A stretch of DNA of 7,324 nt from JAABYT01 sp041581935 (GTDB lineage: Bacteria > Pseudomonadota > Gammaproteobacteria > HK1), in the NCBI GenBank assembly GCA_041581935.1, contig JBFICP010000160.1, positions 1 through 7,324 of the forward strand, written 5' to 3'. Positions within the stretch are counted from its first letter, which is position 1. The number at the start of each line of letters is the position of its first letter. Both the position numbers and the translations under genes were made by a program. Under the pieces are notes generated by a model. That model searched no databases and had not been told where the DNA came from. It worked only from the letters and a program-made list of their open reading frames with translations. Below are positions 1-6,146 of this stretch, one piece after another.

Positions 1-399
1 CGTCTTGATGCCACTGTCGCTTCGCGCGACGACGGTGAAGGGCTCCTGATGCACCGAGAATACCGCCCGCAGGTCCTTGTTGGCGCCGGCCTCTTCGAAC
101 TTGCTGGTGCCGTGGTAGGCGTGGTATTGCCAGTCGGACTGGGCGACGCCCATATCCTGCTCACCGCCGCGAATGGCGTTCAGATTGGCGACGGAGCCGC
201 CGGTCGACGGGGCCGTGCACTTGATGTTGTGCTTGCCGGTGCCGCGATTCACGAGCTTGCAAATCGATTGTCCGACCACGTAGTAAACGCCCGTCTGCCC
301 ACCGGTGCCGATGGTGACGAACTTCTCCTGTGCCATCGCGGCAGGCACCGCGAAGGCCAATGCAACGAGTGTGAGGAGACATTTATTCAAGTAACGCAT
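1..399 (-). CDS. TAXI-family TRAP transporter solute-binding protein (N-terminal part, cut by window edge)
   Basis: This is the periplasmic binding subunit of a TRAP transporter of the TAXI type, which captures a small organic acid or amino acid and hands it to the membrane permease. The 133 visible residues begin with a typical signal peptide: basic MRYLNK, a hydrophobic core at about residues 7-20, then AMA before Gln24, so cleavage is expected after Ala23. The mature protein starts with the family hallmark TIGTGGQTGVYY (residues 29-40), followed by a lipid-free alpha/beta pattern with GGSVANLNAIRGGE and the MGVAQSD segment. The ATG at 399 is preceded by a good ribosome binding site. The gene follows the permease gene on the same strand after 322 bases and appears to have its own promoter. 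The C-terminal half lies outside the window, so the ligand cannot be judged. The family call is firm; the substrate is unknown, glutamate or glutamine being possible from context. Confidence 0.93.
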   Translation of the reverse strand, partial: MRYLNKCLLTLVALAFAVPAAMAQEKFVTIGTGGQTGVYYVVGQSICKLVNRGTGKHNIKCTAPSTGGSVANLNAIRGGEQDMGVAQSDWQYHAYHGTSKFEEAGANKDLRAVFSVHQEPFTVVARSDSGIKT

Positions 400-403
400 G
401 GTG

Positions 404-409
404 TCCTCC
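404..409 (-). promoter_or_regulatory. Ribosome binding site of the TAXI binding-protein gene
   Basis: Read on the minus strand this is GGAGGA, four bases before the ATG at 399. It is the strongest Shine-Dalgarno match among the genes here and fixes the start codon. The spacing is slightly short but workable. The permease gene on the same strand has no comparable site, which fits the binding protein being made in excess over the permease. Confidence 0.75.
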
Positions 410-510
410 GACTCCCGATATCCAAGGGAGATCTGGTTATTTTTAAGTCTTTGTTGTGGTTTAAAATTGCGCGAACCACTTGATCTTTTCAATTGCCGCG
501 CTTGGCCGGC

Positions 511-540
511 ATTATCAGCCTATTCGCACGTGGATCTCAA
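511..540 (-). promoter_or_regulatory. Candidate sigma-70 promoter for the binding-protein gene
   Basis: On the minus strand there is TTGAGA (540-535), an 18-base spacer, then GATAAT (516-511). Each hexamer matches five of six consensus bases. Transcription would start near 504, giving a leader of about 105 bases before the ATG at 399. This would let the binding protein be transcribed apart from the upstream permease gene. The call rests on sequence match alone. Confidence 0.5.
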
Positions 541-678
541 ATGCGAGTGGAATTCGCGCCACGGCCGAGCGGTCTTCGTGCGGCACTCACGGCTTCTAGA
601 TGCCGGGCCGGCAGCATCCCAACATCCGGAATACGATTCCCATCCCTGACCAACGATCGCCCCTGGGCCAGCTAAGGA

Positions 679-721
679 AAGTCGCTACTTTTCAGCGACT
701 TGCCGCAATCTGTTGCGGTAA
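679..721 (-). terminator. Tandem hairpins after the permease stop (weak terminator or processing element)
   Basis: Two hairpins follow directly on the permease TGA. The first uses 713-720 with 701-708 (core TTGCGG/CCGCAA, four-base loop). The second is a perfect 8-base stem AAGTCGCT/AGCGACTT (679-686 with 694-701, seven-base loop). They share base 701, so both cannot form fully at once. After the second stem the minus-strand RNA continues UUUCCUUAG, only a poor U-tract, so full Rho-independent termination is doubtful. Partial termination or protection of the permease mRNA 3' end are alternatives. Confidence 0.4.
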
Positions 722-3331
722 TCAGCCGACAGCGCCCGCAGCGCCTTGTGCCGCGATCGGCCCACGGCGGCGGCGCTGCAGGACCACGATCACGGCAATG
801 ACCAGCACCGCAGGCAGGCACATCCAGTACTTCGAAGGCTGATCGAGCGGCACCTCCACCGAGGTGATCCGCCAGTCGAACTCGATCCCCTGCTTCTCGG
901 CAAAGCTGTTCCATACGACGTTGTCGATCCACACCACACCGTCCTCGATGCGCAGCTCGAGCCCCGCGTTTTCCATGCGCGCCACGCCTTCACCGCGCGG
1001 CCCAAGCGGCAGCTCGACGGTCTTCCTGACCTGCTCGCCGGATACGGCCTCACCCTCGACGACCACGCGCAGTCTCGCATCGTCGGGCTTGTCGGCCGCC
1101 ACCTCCAGCACCCGTGTCGGCTCGATGCGTTCGGTAGGCGGAAACAGGTTGTCCATCCAGAATCCCGGTCGAAACAGGGTGAACGCAGCCAGAAGCAGCA
1201 TCGCCGATTCCCACAGCCGGCTCCTGGCGAAGAAAAATCCCTGGGTAGCAGCCGCAAACACCAGCATCGCGACGAGTGCGGTCACTACCGTGATCAACAG
1301 CTGCCCAACACTCTCGATGCCAATGAGCAGCAGCTCCGTGTTGAAGACGAACATGAAGGGCAGCACCGCGGTGCGGATGTCGTAGATGAAGCCCTGCACG
1401 CCGGTGCTGATCGGGTCCGCCCGGGATATCGCCGCGGCGGCGTAGGCGGCGAGGCCGACGGGCGGCGTATCGTCGGCAAGGATTCCGAAGTAGAACACGA
1501 ACAGATGTACGGCGATGAGCGGCACGGCGAGCCCGCTATTGGCCGCCAGCGTGACGATGACCGGCGCCATCAGGGCCGACACGACGATGTAGTTGGCCGT
1601 CGTCGGAAGTCCGAGCCCGAGGATCACGCAAATCAACGCCGTGAACAGCAGCACCAGCATCAGATGCCCGCCGGAGATGAGCTCCACGAACTCGGTCATG
1701 ACGAGTCCGATGCCCGTTTGCGTCACCGTACCGACAACGATTCCGGCGGCGGCGGTGGCGACACCGATTGCGATCATGTTGCGCGCGCCGGTCACCAGCC
1801 CGTAAAACAGGTCCCGCCCGCCGAGACCGATGGCGGCGCCGATGTCGCCCTGTCTGCGAAACAGGACGAGAATGGGTCTGTGCGTGACGACGATCAGCAT
1901 CATCAGCGCAGTTGCCCAGAAGGCCGACAACCCGGGAGAGAACCGTTCCACCGTTAGGCACCACACGAGCACGACCACCGGCAACAGGAAGTGCAGACCC
2001 GACTGGATCGTCGGGCGGATGAGCGGCAGCTCGATATGCTCGGCGTTCGGATCGTCCGGTTCGAGATCCGGCACCCGCGATGCGCACCACAGAAGGCCCA
2101 GATAGCTCGCGATTAACAGCACGGCGAGAACCCAGATCGCGCCGGCACCGAATGCGCCCTTCATCCAACCGATTCCGTAATAGACCGTACCCGAAAGGAT
2201 CACGATTCCGAGAACCACGAACGCGAAGGTCAGCACGCGCTGCGTAAAAGTGCTCTGAGTACGCCGGGGCAACCCTTGCATATCCGCCTTCACCGCTTCG
2301 AGGTGTACGATGTAGATGAGTGCGATATAGGCGATGATCGCGGGCAGAAATGCGTGCTTGATGACTTCGATATAGGGGATGCCAACGTACTCCACCATCA
2401 GGAACGCGGCGGCTCCCATGATCGGCGGAGTCAGCTGGCCGTTGGTGGAGGCAGCCACCTCGATGGCGCCGGCCTTGGTGGCCGGAAAGCCCATGCGCTT
2501 CATCAGCGGAATCGTGAAGGTGCCGGTGGTGACGACGTTGGCGATGGACGAGCCGGAGATGATTCCCGTCATGCCCGATGACAGGACCGCCGCCTTGGCA
2601 GGACCGCCACGCATGTGACCGAGGAGCGAAAACGCAACTTTGATGAAAAAATTCCCTGCGCCGGCCTTCTCCAGCAGGGCGCCGAAAAGCACGAACAGGA
2701 ATACGAAATCCGTCGACACACCCAGGGCCACGCCGTACACGCCCTCGGTCGTAATCCATTGATGATTGACGATGGCGCTCAAAGACGCGCCCTTGTGCGC
2801 AATCACCGAAGGCATGTGCGGACCGAAGTACGTGTACGCGAGCAGCACAATGGCGACGATCGCGAGCGGCGGACCGAGCGCCCGCCGGGTCGCCTCGAGC
2901 AGCAGCGTTATGCCTACGCAGGCAACGACGACGTCCTGCAAAATCGGCGCGCCCGGTCGCTGGGACAGGTCTCGATAGAAGAGAAACAGATAGGCGCCGG
3001 CCGATGCGGCGACCAGGCCCATGATCCAGTCCTGTGTTGGCACTCGGTCACGCGGTGAACGCTTTCTCGCCGGGAACGCGACGAAGGCCAGAAACAGCGC
3101 AAAGGCGAGGTGAATCGAGCGCGCTTCGGCGTTATTGAGCACGCCGAACTCGAACAGAAATGGCAGCGGAGACGCGTACCAGAGCTGGAATAGCGACCAC
3201 GCGAGCGCCGTGAACACGAGAATGCGGCCCGCGCGCCCGCCCGGCTCGCGGCGCCCGGTGTCAGCCTCGGCAACGACCTCTCTGGCCACTTCGTGGTCAG
3301 GTCTTCTCGTGTCGCTGTCGCGTTCAGCCAT
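722..3331 (-). CDS. TRAP transporter permease, fused small and large subunits, with C-terminal DUF3394 domain
   Basis: This 869-residue inner-membrane protein is the transport component of a TAXI-type TRAP system, moving substrate delivered by the periplasmic binding protein with an ion gradient. After a charged cytoplasmic stretch (residues 1-34) come about four membrane segments of the small-subunit (DctQ-like) part (about 35-165). The DctM-like part (about 195-700) has the hallmark SGSSIANVVTTG (259-270), TNGQLTPPIMGAAAF (296-310), GLGLPTTAN (572-580) and ADDTPPVGLAAY (619-630). The tail (about 690-860) fits DUF3394: a hydrophilic domain, then a last membrane segment (about 836-851) and an RRRR anchor (853-856). 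I chose the ATG at 3331 because upstream in-frame sequence lacks permease character and runs antisense into the dehydrogenase gene; there is no clear Shine-Dalgarno site. The binding-protein gene lies downstream on the same strand. Family is certain, substrate inferred only. Confidence 0.95.
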   Translation of the reverse strand: MAERDSDTRRPDHEVAREVVAEADTGRREPGGRAGRILVFTALAWSLFQLWYASPLPFLFEFGVLNNAEARSIHLAFALFLAFVAFPARKRSPRDRVPTQDWIMGLVAASAGAYLFLFYRDLSQRPGAPILQDVVVACVGITLLLEATRRALGPPLAIVAIVLLAYTYFGPHMPSVIAHKGASLSAIVNHQWITTEGVYGVALGVSTDFVFLFVLFGALLEKAGAGNFFIKVAFSLLGHMRGGPAKAAVLSSGMTGIISGSSIANVVTTGTFTIPLMKRMGFPATKAGAIEVAASTNGQLTPPIMGAAAFLMVEYVGIPYIEVIKHAFLPAIIAYIALIYIVHLEAVKADMQGLPRRTQSTFTQRVLTFAFVVLGIVILSGTVYYGIGWMKGAFGAGAIWVLAVLLIASYLGLLWCASRVPDLEPDDPNAEHIELPLIRPTIQSGLHFLLPVVVLVWCLTVERFSPGLSAFWATALMMLIVVTHRPILVLFRRQGDIGAAIGLGGRDLFYGLVTGARNMIAIGVATAAAGIVVGTVTQTGIGLVMTEFVELISGGHLMLVLLFTALICVILGLGLPTTANYIVVSALMAPVIVTLAANSGLAVPLIAVHLFVFYFGILADDTPPVGLAAYAAAAISRADPISTGVQGFIYDIRTAVLPFMFVFNTELLLIGIESVGQLLITVVTALVAMLVFAAATQGFFFARSRLWESAMLLLAAFTLFRPGFWMDNLFPPTERIEPTRVLEVAADKPDDARLRVVVEGEAVSGEQVRKTVELPLGPRGEGVARMENAGLELRIEDGVVWIDNVVWNSFAEKQGIEFDWRITSVEVPLDQPSKYWMCLPAVLVIAVIVVLQRRRRGPIAAQGAAGAVG

Positions 3332-3372
3332 GGCGAATTTTTCTAGCCGGCGGTGACGGCTACCGGCCTTTG

Positions 3373-3382
3373 GCGAATTCGC
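3373..3382. promoter_or_regulatory. Perfect palindrome GCGAATTCGC, possible operator
   Basis: A perfect 10-base palindrome sits immediately downstream of the candidate -10 box of the permease promoter, where a repressor would block transcription. Its left arm belongs to a nine-base direct repeat TGGCGAATT (3371-3379 and 3331-3339, exactly 40 bases apart), the second copy overlapping the permease start codon. No regulator gene is present in the window, so the binding protein is unknown and the palindrome may be chance. Confidence 0.3.
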
Positions 3383-3410
3383 AGCATACCCATCCTGTCG
3401 CTTGGGACAA
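3383..3410 (-). promoter_or_regulatory. Candidate promoter of the TRAP permease gene
   Basis: On the minus strand TTGTCC (3410-3405) is followed after 16 bases by TATGCT (3388-3383); each matches the sigma-70 consensus at four of six positions. The start of transcription would fall near 3376, about 45 bases before the ATG at 3331. The site is moderate and may depend on an activator. The perfect palindrome at 3373-3382 lies directly over the expected start point. Confidence 0.35.
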
Positions 3411-3487
3411 GCTCTGCGATCAACCGGTGATGCGCCGGTGGGTGGATCGTGCGCGGCCTGTGCGCAGACGCGTCGCCGCCAGCGGCG

Positions 3488-3493
3488 TATGAT
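3488..3493 (+). promoter_or_regulatory. Possible -10 box of the glutamate dehydrogenase gene
   Basis: TATGAT matches the sigma-70 -10 consensus at five of six bases, about 100 bases before the start codon. I see no good -35 element at 16-18 bases upstream, so this is tentative. An activator-dependent promoter or a different sigma factor would also fit. Confidence 0.22.
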
Positions 3494-3561
3494 GGCGGAA
3501 AAACGATTCTTTCGAACGCCGGGCGCCATAGAAAATCCACCCCGCCGCCAGCCAAGCCGGG

Positions 3562-3588
3562 CTCTCCCGGCCGGCGAGGGAAGAGGAG
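3562..3588 (+). promoter_or_regulatory. Ribosome binding site of the dehydrogenase gene, partly inside a possible hairpin
   Basis: GAGGAG (3583-3588) lies eight bases before the ATG at 3597 and fixes that start against longer in-frame starts further upstream. CTCTCCC (3562-3568) can pair with GGGAAGAG (3578-3585), leaving one bulged A and a nine-base loop, which would cover the first half of the ribosome binding site. The binding site is solid; a regulatory role for the stem is only a possibility. Confidence 0.55.
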
Positions 3589-3596
3589 CATCAACA

Positions 3597-5009
3597 ATGA
3601 CTTCAGGGACAACCTTTCTCGACAGCGTCAACCGGATGTTTGATCGGGCCGCCGCCACGCTGGATCTGCCGCCCGGGCTCGCGGACCAGATCAAGGCCTG
3701 CAACTCCGTGTATCAGGTGAAATTCGCCGTGGAGATCGACGGCGAGTACCAAGTGTTCACGGGCTGGCGGGCGACGCACAGCGAGCACCGGCTTCCGGTC
3801 AAGGGAGGAATCCGTTATGCGAGCGTCGTCGATCAGGAGGAGGTGGAAGCGCTCGCCGCGCTGATGTCGTTCAAGTGCGCCGTCGTGGACGTGCCGTTCG
3901 GCGGATCCAAGGGCGGGCTGTGCGTAGAGCCTAAGGATTACAACGTGGAGCATCTGGAGCGCATCACGCGGCGGTTCACACAGGAGCTCGTCGGCAAGGG
4001 CTACATCTCGCCGGCCTTGAACGTGCCTGCGCCGGATGTCGGAACGGGTGCCAGGGAGATGGCGTGGATTGCCGATGCGTATCGCACGCTCAAACCCGAT
4101 GATATCAATGCCATCGGATGCGTGACGGGAAAGCCGCCGACCCAGGGCGGCATCGTCGGACGAAGCGAGGCGACCGGCCGCGGTGTCCAATACGGACTTC
4201 GCGAATTCTTCCGCCACCCCGAGGACGTCAAGCACGCGGGGCTCGAAGGTGACCTTGAAGGCAAGCGCATCGTCGTGCAGGGGCTCGGAAATGTCGGCTA
4301 TCACGCCGCAAGATTCCTGTCCGAAGAAGACGGCGCCAAGATCGTCGCGGTCGCCGAGCGCGACGGAGCCGTAATCAGCGAAAAAGGCCTCGATATCGAG
4401 GCGTTGAGCGCGCACATCCGGGAAAACGGTGGGGTGCGCGGATTCGCTAACGCCGAGTACCAGGAAAACGGCAAGTCGGTACTAGAGTTTGACTGCGACG
4501 TTCTGATCCCGGCTGCGCTCGAGGGCCAGATCGACGCGGAGAACGCTGCGCGGATCCAGGCACGTGTGATCGCCGAGGCGGCCAACGGTCCGGTCACCAT
4601 CGACGCCGACGACATCCTGCACTCCAAGGGCAAGGTCATTCTCCCGGACCTCTACCTGAATGCTGGCGGAGTCACCGTATCGTACTTCGAATGGATCAAG
4701 AATCTCTCGCACATTCGCTTCGGGCGCATGGAGCGGCGCCTCGACGAGCTGCGCGGTCAGAAAATCATCGAGCTTCTACATTCGGTGACCGGCAAGGACG
4801 TCCCGAAAGAGATTGCCCAACATTTGCTCGAAGGAGCCGATCAGCTCGCGCTCGTGCGCTCGGGCCTCGACGATACGATGCGAATCGCTTATCAGGAAAT
4901 CAGCTCAATCTGGCACTCGCGAAACGACGTGCCCGATTTGCGCACCGCGGCCTTCGCGCTTGCCATCGAGAAGATCGCGCGATACTACACAGAAATGGCG
5001 CACATCTGA
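3597..5009 (+). CDS. Glutamate dehydrogenase, GLUD1-like hexameric type
   Basis: This 470-residue cytoplasmic enzyme should interconvert glutamate and 2-oxoglutarate plus ammonia with NAD(P). The N-terminal substrate domain holds PVKGGIRY (67-74, Lys69), MSFKCAVVDVPFGGSKGG (90-107, with Lys93 and catalytic Lys105) and PAPDVGTG (144-151, catalytic Asp147). GRSEATGRG (188-196) leads into the nucleotide domain, with GLGNVG (229-234) and Glu254 at the end of the second strand. VSYFEW (361-366) carries Ser362; Lys69 and Ser362 are the pair that holds the side-chain carboxylate in glutamate enzymes, so leucine or phenylalanine specificity is unlikely. The segment around FGRM and the tail DLRTAAFALAIEKI resemble animal GLUD1, with a shorter insert where the antenna sits. 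It is divergent from the TRAP permease gene, suggesting use of imported glutamate. Coenzyme choice is not certain. Confidence 0.95.
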   Translation: MTSGTTFLDSVNRMFDRAAATLDLPPGLADQIKACNSVYQVKFAVEIDGEYQVFTGWRATHSEHRLPVKGGIRYASVVDQEEVEALAALMSFKCAVVDVPFGGSKGGLCVEPKDYNVEHLERITRRFTQELVGKGYISPALNVPAPDVGTGAREMAWIADAYRTLKPDDINAIGCVTGKPPTQGGIVGRSEATGRGVQYGLREFFRHPEDVKHAGLEGDLEGKRIVVQGLGNVGYHAARFLSEEDGAKIVAVAERDGAVISEKGLDIEALSAHIRENGGVRGFANAEYQENGKSVLEFDCDVLIPAALEGQIDAENAARIQARVIAEAANGPVTIDADDILHSKGKVILPDLYLNAGGVTVSYFEWIKNLSHIRFGRMERRLDELRGQKIIELLHSVTGKDVPKEIAQHLLEGADQLALVRSGLDDTMRIAYQEISSIWHSRNDVPDLRTAAFALAIEKIARYYTEMAHI

Positions 5010-5036
5010 GACCGCCATCGGCGGATTGAAGGCGCT

Positions 5037-5064
5037 TTGCCAGTCGCTACACACATACGACAAT
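5037..5064 (+). promoter_or_regulatory. Candidate promoter of the hydrolase-decarboxylase unit
   Basis: TTGCCA (5037-5042; five of six) is followed after 16 bases by GACAAT (5059-5064; four of six). Transcription would start near 5071, giving a leader of about 138 bases. A weaker alternative is TTGTTT (5083-5088), 17 bases, TAGAGT (5106-5111). No clear terminator separates the dehydrogenase gene from this region, so read-through is also possible. Confidence 0.35.
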
Positions 5065-5114
5065 TATCGGAGAGCTGACAGCTTGTTTGTCCCCAAACCG
5101 TGGGTTAGAGTTTT

Positions 5115-5148
5115 CGAGTTATTTTCCTTCGGAAAAGCACCGGACTCG
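5115..5148 (+). other. Two-part RNA stem in the leader of the hydrolase gene
   Basis: An inner perfect stem TTTTCC/GGAAAA (5122-5127 with 5131-5136, three-base loop) lies inside an outer stem CGAGT/ACTCG (5115-5119 with 5144-5148), separated by an asymmetric internal loop of two and seven bases. It sits about 60 bases before the hydrolase start. I do not recognise a known riboswitch class. It could be a leader control element or chance folding. Confidence 0.35.
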
Positions 5149-5196
5149 CCCGATTTCCCCGCGAAACCGACCGAACACCGCCCCGTATACGAGCGT

Positions 5197-5212
5197 AGGA
5201 GCCATGCTTTGA
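5197..5212 (+). promoter_or_regulatory. Ribosome binding site and TTG start, overlapped by a three-codon frame
   Basis: AGGAG (5197-5201) stands seven bases before TTG (5209-5211), the ideal spacing, and the TTG frame gives the normal N-terminal strand of the hydrolase. The nearby ATG at 5204 is in another frame, only two bases from the ribosome binding site, and reads ATG-CTT-TGA, ending at 5212 over the TTG. Gene finders may be misled into starting at the later ATG at 5239, which would remove the first beta strand. Confidence 0.65.
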
Positions 5213-6144
5213 CCCCATTTGCCATCGCCGGTATTCAAATGTCGGTATCAGCCACTGAGAGCAACGTGCCTGCGATGCAGCAACGCCTCGATGCGCTGAT
5301 GCTTCGCTATCCGTGGGTGCAGATGGTCGTGTTCAGCGAGCTGGCCGCGTTCGGCCCTTCACCCGCGCACGCGCAGTCGATGCCGGGTCCCGCCGAGGAG
5401 GCCTTCTGTCAGATGGCAAGCTGGCACGGAATCTGGCTCATACCCGGATCCATGTTCGAGCGGGTCGGCGACCGAATCTACAACACGGCACCGGTCATCG
5501 ATCCGAAAGGCCAGGTCGTCAGCCGCTATCGCAAGATGTTTCCGTTTCGTCCGTATGAGCGCGGCATCGCCGGGGGAGAGGAATTCTGTGTGTTCGACGT
5601 GCCCGAGGTCGGCAGATTCGGTGTATCGATCTGCTACGACATGTGGTTCCCGGAGACCACTCGTACCATGGCGTCGATGGGCGTCGAAGTCGTCCTGCAC
5701 CCGACACTGACCGATACTCTCGATCGCGAGATCGAGCTGAGCATCTCCCGAACCAACGCCGCCATCAATCAGTGTTACTTCTTCGACGTGAACGGGCTTG
5801 GAGACGGTGGATACGGGCGATCGATCATCGTCGGGCCGTCCGGAAACATCATTCATCAGGCGACCGTAGCCGAAGAGGTTATGCCCGTTGAAATCGACCT
5901 GGCCCGGGTTCGCAGAGAGCGCAGTATCGGCATTCGCGGTCTGGGGCAGCCACTGAAGAGTTTTCGCGACCGGAGTGTCGATTTCAACGTCTATCGGCCA
6001 GACGGATTCGACTTCGGTTACTTGCACTCGCTCGGCCCGTTGGAGCGACCGGACCGGCGCCATGTCACCGACGCGGAAATCGTCGATGCCCCGGTCGAGC
6101 CCTCGGCCGATGCCAATTCACCCACCGAAAATACCCCGAATTGA
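5209..6144 (+). CDS. Nitrilase-superfamily carbon-nitrogen hydrolase (amidase), TTG start
   Basis: This 311-residue cytoplasmic enzyme should cleave a non-peptide carbon-nitrogen bond, most likely an amide. The superfamily triad is intact: Glu44 in VVFSELAAFG (40-49), Lys109 in YRKMFPF (107-113) and nucleophile Cys142 in GVSICYDMWFPE (138-149). The first strand PFAIAGIQM (3-11) requires the TTG start at 5209. Further family features are GSMFERVGDRIYNTAPVIDP (80-99) and the GPSG turn (209-212). Residues 244-255 (GLGQPLKSFRDR) end the usual core; the last 50 or so residues form an extension that finishes in a Pro/Glu/Ala/Asp-rich, probably disordered tail. The MWFPE segment loosely recalls N-carbamoylputrescine amidases, but the resemblance is short and I do not assign that function. 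The stop is two bases from the next start, so the two are probably translated together. Confidence 0.9.
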   Translation: MTPFAIAGIQMSVSATESNVPAMQQRLDALMLRYPWVQMVVFSELAAFGPSPAHAQSMPGPAEEAFCQMASWHGIWLIPGSMFERVGDRIYNTAPVIDPKGQVVSRYRKMFPFRPYERGIAGGEEFCVFDVPEVGRFGVSICYDMWFPETTRTMASMGVEVVLHPTLTDTLDREIELSISRTNAAINQCYFFDVNGLGDGGYGRSIIVGPSGNIIHQATVAEEVMPVEIDLARVRRERSIGIRGLGQPLKSFRDRSVDFNVYRPDGFDFGYLHSLGPLERPDRRHVTDAEIVDAPVEPSADANSPTENTPN

Positions 6145-6146
6145 TC

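Larger units (their letters stand above)
400..721. other. Intergenic region between permease and binding-protein genes
   Basis: These 322 bases hold no convincing gene; the short open frames on the plus strand lack ribosome binding sites and domain character. Seen here, in minus-strand order: two adjacent hairpins just after the permease stop (721-679), about 135 bases with no recognisable signal, a sigma-70-like promoter (540-511), and an AT-richer leader of about 105 bases. The leader has an inverted repeat GTGGTT/AACCAC (456-461 with 474-479, 12-base spacer) and a small stem CTCCC/GGGAG (412-416 with 426-430) just upstream of the ribosome binding site. The composition differs visibly from the coding DNA on both sides. 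Confidence 0.6.

Noticed and set aside
49..483. Plus-strand open frame opposite the binding-protein gene
   Set aside because: The opposite strand encodes a signal peptide and TAXI hallmark with a strong ribosome binding site; this frame has neither domain nor start signal.
746..1957. Long plus-strand open frame of about 400 codons opposite the permease gene
   Set aside because: It is antisense to an unmistakable TRAP permease, is rich in Arg, His, Asp and Gln in the manner of GC-rich shadow frames, and shows no domain.
1536..2759. Minus-strand open frame of about 400 codons inside the permease gene
   Set aside because: Same strand but another frame of the permease; its sequence is Arg/Gly/His-rich with no membrane segments or domain, so it is a shadow frame.
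3402..3596. N-terminal extension of the dehydrogenase frame
   Set aside because: The ATG at 3597 has a well-placed GAGGAG and the family's usual N-terminus; the upstream residues are compositionally odd and cross the promoter region.
3332..3703. N-terminal extension of the permease frame into the dehydrogenase gene
   Set aside because: The added 124 residues have no membrane or permease character and would overlap the divergent gene; the ATG at 3331 gives a normal TRAP permease.
3603..4415. Minus-strand open frame of 270 codons opposite the dehydrogenase gene
   Set aside because: Antisense to a fully conserved glutamate dehydrogenase, no ribosome binding site and no recognisable domain.
5012..5024. 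Hairpin CCGCC-ATC-GGCGG just after the dehydrogenase stop as a terminator
   Set aside because: The stem is only five pairs with a three-base loop and no T-tract follows, so I do not call a Rho-independent terminator.
4813..5208. N-terminal extension of the hydrolase frame back into the dehydrogenase gene
   Set aside because: The added residues overlap the dehydrogenase in another frame and precede a complete hydrolase domain whose TTG start has its own ribosome binding site.
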